From Actinomycetota bacterium (GTDB taxonomy: Bacteria > Actinomycetota > Actinomycetes > Nanopelagicales > Nanopelagicaceae): a stretch of DNA of 7,882 bases. Shown in pieces: positions 5,664 to 7,882 of the stretch. Every line of letters begins with the position of its first letter. The first letter of the stretch is position 1. The notes under the pieces were generated by a model that saw only the letters and a list, made by a program, of their open reading frames with translations, searched no databases and had not been told where the DNA came from. The translations under genes and the position numbers were made by a program. The stretch covers positions 1 through 7,882 of the forward strand of contig RFMK01000179.1 in assembly GCA_009927705.1 (NCBI GenBank), read 5' to 3'.

Positions 5664-7383
5664 AGCCAACTTTGGTCCAGTCAATTGTCGCTAAACCAAA
5701 AGATCCGAAATTGGCAAGGCTCTTCATAGTTACCGAGGCTGCTGGCCAGCTATAGAGCGGAATATTGAACGCATTTTCCCAGAGTTCAGTATCTACTTGA
5801 TTAGCAAGCGTGCAACGAGCGGTTGGATTTAATTCAGCTCGTGCCTTCTTGATAAGTGCATCAAGTTTGGTCGGAATCGAATCCTTAGAAAAATTCTGAG
5901 TCGAAGCTTTGGCATACAAGTTCATAGCTCCAGTTACGGGAAGAATTGAACTGCTCCAAGAGAATGACGCCAGGTCAAAACCTAGAGTTGTGGGATTCAC
6001 ATATTTCACAAAATAGTCATCGGCAGGGACTTCAATTAATTGCAGATCGATTCCGATTGGTTTGGCGCGTAGCATTGCTTGTGTGAGTAGGGCGGTATTT
6101 TCTCGAACTTGATTTCCTGAAGGGTATAGGAAGCGAAGAGTGAGTTGTTGGTGGGGCAAGACTCCAGGCTTCGCAGGACCCGAGTAGTAACGCATTCCCA
6201 CGACTTTATTTTTGCCCGACGCATCTTTTTCTTGATTATTGGTGGCGGGAGTCCATCCGGCTTGATCCAGTAACTGATCTGCTTTTGCGATGTTCTGGCG
6301 GCTCCAATTACCTGACGTGTCTTTGTAACAAGCCTGTCCTACCGCGAAAATTCGATTGTTTTTTGGCAGGGGAGCGGAAACAAAGAGTCCAGTATTGACC
6401 TGGGTAAGAGCCTCACGATTAAGCGATAGCACCAGTGCTTGGCGAACTGCGAGATCGCTCAAGATTGCATTCTTGGAATTAATGGCAATCTGTTCCCACT
6501 TTTCCGAACTTGCAACCGCGTTAATGGTGAACTTTGGATTGTTGCGGACCTGTCGAATGACAGCTGCGTTATCTGTTACATCTAGATAATTTATTTCATC
6601 ATTTGTCAAAGCGGCTAATTGACTTTCTGTGGGCAAAATCCGATAAGTGACATTGTCTAGAAGTGGTTTAGTTCCCCACCATTTGGGATTTCTTATCCAA
6701 GAAATTGAACCTTGTTCACGATCAATGGAATCAAACAAGAAAGGTCCAGCACTGACGAGAGGTTTTGCGCGCCAAGTTCCATTGAACGTAGCAGGATCTT
6801 GTGTGAGCGAAGCCGGAAGTAATGGCGTAAACAATTCTTGCCAGTCGGAATATGGCTTCGACATCGTGATGATGACTTCGTTTGCACTCTTACCAGCCGA
6901 TATTGATTTGATATTTGAGTAACCCTCGCTAGAGAGAATCTCGTAATTCGGATTTTTTCCGCCGAGCGCGCGCAACATTCCCACAAAGTCAGCTAAGGCA
7001 ATTTTCTTTCCATCACTCCACGCTGCCTTTGGATTAAGGACAATCCGGAGCGTCTGCGGTGAACTCCGCGTTTGAGTGAAAGACGAGATGTAGTTCTTAT
7101 TTACAGTCAATTTCCCTTGGTCATCCGAATTCAAGAGCATCGGTAAGGATGCGCTCATCATGCGGTTGATGTCAGGATCGTTTCCATCGCGATGCCATGG
7201 ATTGAATTGTGTTGGCTCGTGGATGATCGGCAAGAGGAGTGTTCCACCAGTTTTAAGTTTCGATACGGGCTGGGCGTTGATGCTGGTTAATTCGCTGGAG
7301 AAGGCGGGGGTGGAGGCGAGAAGCAGGGAAGTCAGGACCAGGAAAGGGGTAGAAAAGAGCGCGCTTTTCTTGACCTGGCCCAT
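5653..7383 (-). CDS. ABC transporter substrate-binding protein, family 5 (oligopeptide/dipeptide type)
   Basis: This exported solute receptor of about 576 residues belongs to SBP_bac_5 (PF00496). The Sec signal peptide has basic QVKK, a hydrophobic run to about residue 25, and probable cleavage after AFS (28-30). Family hallmarks are GGTLLLPIIHEPTQFNP (47-63), WSDGKKIALADF (123-134), the segment around SAGPFLFDS (212-220), IRNPKWWG (231-238), VRQALVLSLNREAL (314-327) and ADQLLDQAGW (369-378). The two mature cysteines (353, 525) could form a disulfide. The mature N-terminus has no lipobox Cys, unusual for a Gram-positive binding protein. The ATG at 7383 is preferred because AGGGGG (7394-7389) lies 5 nt upstream; a GTG at 7386 would be only 2 nt from it. 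No permease or ATPase gene adjoins. Peptides are the usual ligand class, but family 5 proteins also bind nickel, heme, sugars and others. Confidence 0.92.
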   Translation of the reverse strand: MGQVKKSALFSTPFLVLTSLLLASTPAFSSELTSINAQPVSKLKTGGTLLLPIIHEPTQFNPWHRDGNDPDINRMMSASLPMLLNSDDQGKLTVNKNYISSFTQTRSSPQTLRIVLNPKAAWSDGKKIALADFVGMLRALGGKNPNYEILSSEGYSNIKSISAGKSANEVIITMSKPYSDWQELFTPLLPASLTQDPATFNGTWRAKPLVSAGPFLFDSIDREQGSISWIRNPKWWGTKPLLDNVTYRILPTESQLAALTNDEINYLDVTDNAAVIRQVRNNPKFTINAVASSEKWEQIAINSKNAILSDLAVRQALVLSLNREALTQVNTGLFVSAPLPKNNRIFAVGQACYKDTSGNWSRQNIAKADQLLDQAGWTPATNNQEKDASGKNKVVGMRYYSGPAKPGVLPHQQLTLRFLYPSGNQVRENTALLTQAMLRAKPIGIDLQLIEVPADDYFVKYVNPTTLGFDLASFSWSSSILPVTGAMNLYAKASTQNFSKDSIPTKLDALIKKARAELNPTARCTLANQVDTELWENAFNIPLYSWPAASVTMKSLANFGSFGLATIDWTKVGFTK

Positions 7384-7388
7384 CACTA

Positions 7389-7394
7389 CCCCCT
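7389..7394 (-). promoter_or_regulatory. Ribosome binding site of the minus-strand binding protein
   Basis: On the minus strand AGGGGG is followed by TAGTG and then the ATG at 7383-7381. The 5-nt spacing favours this ATG over the GTG that directly precedes it at 7386. Confidence 0.6.
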
Positions 7395-7500
7395 GTCATA
7401 CCTCTTATTTATCGAGCCTAAGTCATCAAATCCCGCGTGCAGGCGAGGCGCGACCATGGGGCTTTCCCGAGAATTTTGCAACGATTTTGTTATCTATTTT

Positions 7501-7518
7501 CGCAACTTCCATGTTGCG
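7501..7518 (+). repeat. Inverted repeat, 6-bp stem (CGCAAC/GTTGCG)
   Basis: CGCAAC (7501-7506) and GTTGCG (7513-7518) are perfect complements around a 6-nt loop. No T-run follows, so it is not a convincing terminator. It could be the 5' hairpin of a leader RNA or an operator half-site pair. Confidence 0.5.
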
Positions 7519-7581
7519 TAATTCGGCTCCTTTGGGAAGACTCTATGGCTCAACGACGGGCAACCAGTGAAGCGGTCGACC

Positions 7582-7607
7582 TTTTACTTGTTCTCGTCTG
7601 AGTAAAA
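7582..7607 (+). repeat. Inverted repeat, 7-bp stem (TTTTACT/AGTAAAA) just before the ribosome binding site
   Basis: TTTTACT (7582-7588) is perfectly complementary to AGTAAAA (7601-7607), with a 12-nt loop that two G-T pairs could shorten to 8. It ends 8 nt before the AGGAG of the downstream gene. It is AT-rich and lacks a following T-run on the plus strand, so termination is unlikely; an operator or an mRNA hairpin near the ribosome binding site is possible. Confidence 0.5.
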
Positions 7608-7615
7608 AAACTACT

Positions 7616-7620
7616 AGGAG
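7616..7620 (+). promoter_or_regulatory. Ribosome binding site of the 3'-terminal gene
   Basis: AGGAG lies 5 nt before the ATG at 7626 and is one of the strongest Shine-Dalgarno sequences in the window. It contrasts with the 640 and 4338 starts, which have at most a 4-nt match. Confidence 0.8.
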
Positions 7621-7625
7621 AATAA

Positions 7626-7882
7626 ATGAATACAAAGCGCACAGTTCGTGTTGCTCTTGCCGGTCTTGCAGCTGCAGGACTTATCGCTGGTGTCCTCACA
7701 CCTGCGCAAGCAGCAACAAGAAGTACTGTCGTCGTTCATGACACAAACCCAATGACTGGTTTCAACTCCAGCGTATCTGGCTATAACCTCACAGCGAACA
7801 CCGCTATTGGTTATATGACAGGTGCAGGTTTCAACTACTACGACGATAAGAAAAACCTTGTAAAGAACACCACATTCGGTAC
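7626..7882 (+). CDS. Substrate-binding protein, family 5 type, N-terminal part (cut by window edge)
   Basis: Eighty-five codons are visible before the window ends. The start ATG at 7626 has AGGAG 5 nt upstream. Residues 1-29 form a clear Sec signal peptide: basic NTKRTVR, an alanine/leucine-rich core, and TPAQA with likely cleavage after position 29 or 30. There is no lipobox Cys. The mature start, TVVVHDTNPMTGFNSSV (34-50) followed by GYMTGAGFNYYDDKKNLVKN (62-81), resembles the opening of extracellular family 5 (peptide/oligopeptide) binding proteins, where a strand is followed by an NP-x-FN segment and then the first ligand-lobe helices. It is clearly different in sequence from the minus-strand binding protein, so it is not a recent duplicate. 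Only the N-terminus is seen, so the family call is probable rather than certain. Confidence 0.78.
   Translation, partial: MNTKRTVRVALAGLAAAGLIAGVLTPAQAATRSTVVVHDTNPMTGFNSSVSGYNLTANTAIGYMTGAGFNYYDDKKNLVKNTTFG

Larger units (their letters stand above)
7387..7625. promoter_or_regulatory. Divergent control region between two substrate-binding protein genes
   Basis: This 239-bp gap, the longest non-coding stretch here, must hold promoters for both flanking genes. On the plus side it contains an AT-rich segment (7472-7500) with a TANNNT-like TATTTT at 7495-7500, then two inverted repeats and a GGGCAACC block (7558-7565) before the ribosome binding site. On the minus side no convincing -10/-35 pair was found. 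The length and the paired repeats differ from the 25-bp and 46-bp gaps elsewhere in the window and suggest regulation of the plus-strand gene, possibly at the RNA level. Confidence 0.45.

Noticed and set aside
7160..7570. Plus-strand 136-codon frame across the start of the minus-strand binding protein
   Set aside because: It is antisense to the signal peptide and first lobe of a clear SBP_bac_5 protein, has no ribosome binding site and no domain-like pattern.
7520..7607. Resemblance to an S-box (SAM-I) or c-di-GMP riboswitch because of GGGCAACC and the later CGTCTGAG
   Set aside because: Only short motifs agree. The GGCCC/GAGGGA core of the S-box and the exact GGGCAAACC of c-di-GMP-I are missing, and I could not form a closing P1 helix. 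Kept only as an unassigned leader candidate.
7582..7612. Rho-independent terminator
   Set aside because: The stem is AT-rich, the following run on the plus strand is A rather than T, and it sits directly before a strong ribosome binding site.
1..7882. Defence island, prophage, insertion sequence or CRISPR array
   Set aside because: No transposase, integrase, nuclease/helicase cluster, terminal inverted repeats or regularly spaced direct repeats were seen; all long frames are ordinary chromosomal gene families.

Overview
The window looks like part of a small, gene-dense, moderate-GC actinobacterial chromosome. A freshwater planktonic lineage such as Nanopelagicales (acI, 'Ca. Planktophila'-like) is plausible. 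The reasons are the actinobacterial form of tRNA-guanine transglycosylase, start codons preceded by a TANNNT box at leaderless distance, gaps of a few bases or overlaps between genes, and almost no non-coding DNA. The lineage is an inference; no rRNA or marker gene confirms it. No mobile element, CRISPR array, tRNA, rRNA or phage gene was seen.

Layout. Positions 1-614 (minus) hold the N-terminal 204 codons of a gamma-glutamyltranspeptidase-like enzyme, cut by the window edge. Only 25 bp away, and divergent, starts a compact four-gene run on the plus strand (640-3087): an ABC ATPase, its ABC-2 type permease, a DinB-fold protein and a DUF305 lipoprotein. These are joined by start/stop overlaps or a 5-bp gap, so they are probably one operon. 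The run ends tail-to-tail, with a 41-bp overlap, against tgt (3047-4282, minus). tgt is divergent from an MFS exporter (4338-5663, plus), which again overlaps tail-to-tail, by 11 bp, with a family 5 (oligopeptide/dipeptide type) substrate-binding protein (5653-7383, minus). After a 239-bp gap, the only sizeable non-coding stretch, a second and different family 5 binding protein starts on the plus strand and runs off the end.

How the parts fit. The ABC pair is a complete small-molecule or peptide exporter of the BcrA/NatA type. The DinB-fold and DUF305 partners may place it in stress or metal handling, but its substrate cannot be read from sequence. The two binding proteins have Sec signal peptides but no lipobox cysteine, and no permease or ATPase for them lies in the window. 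The most interesting points are two divergent gene pairs whose overlapping or abutting -10-like boxes are spaced for leaderless transcription, the altered substrate-contact segments of the GGT-like and TGT enzymes, and a leader with inverted repeats ahead of the last gene. Nothing here amounts to a clearly new multi-gene system.
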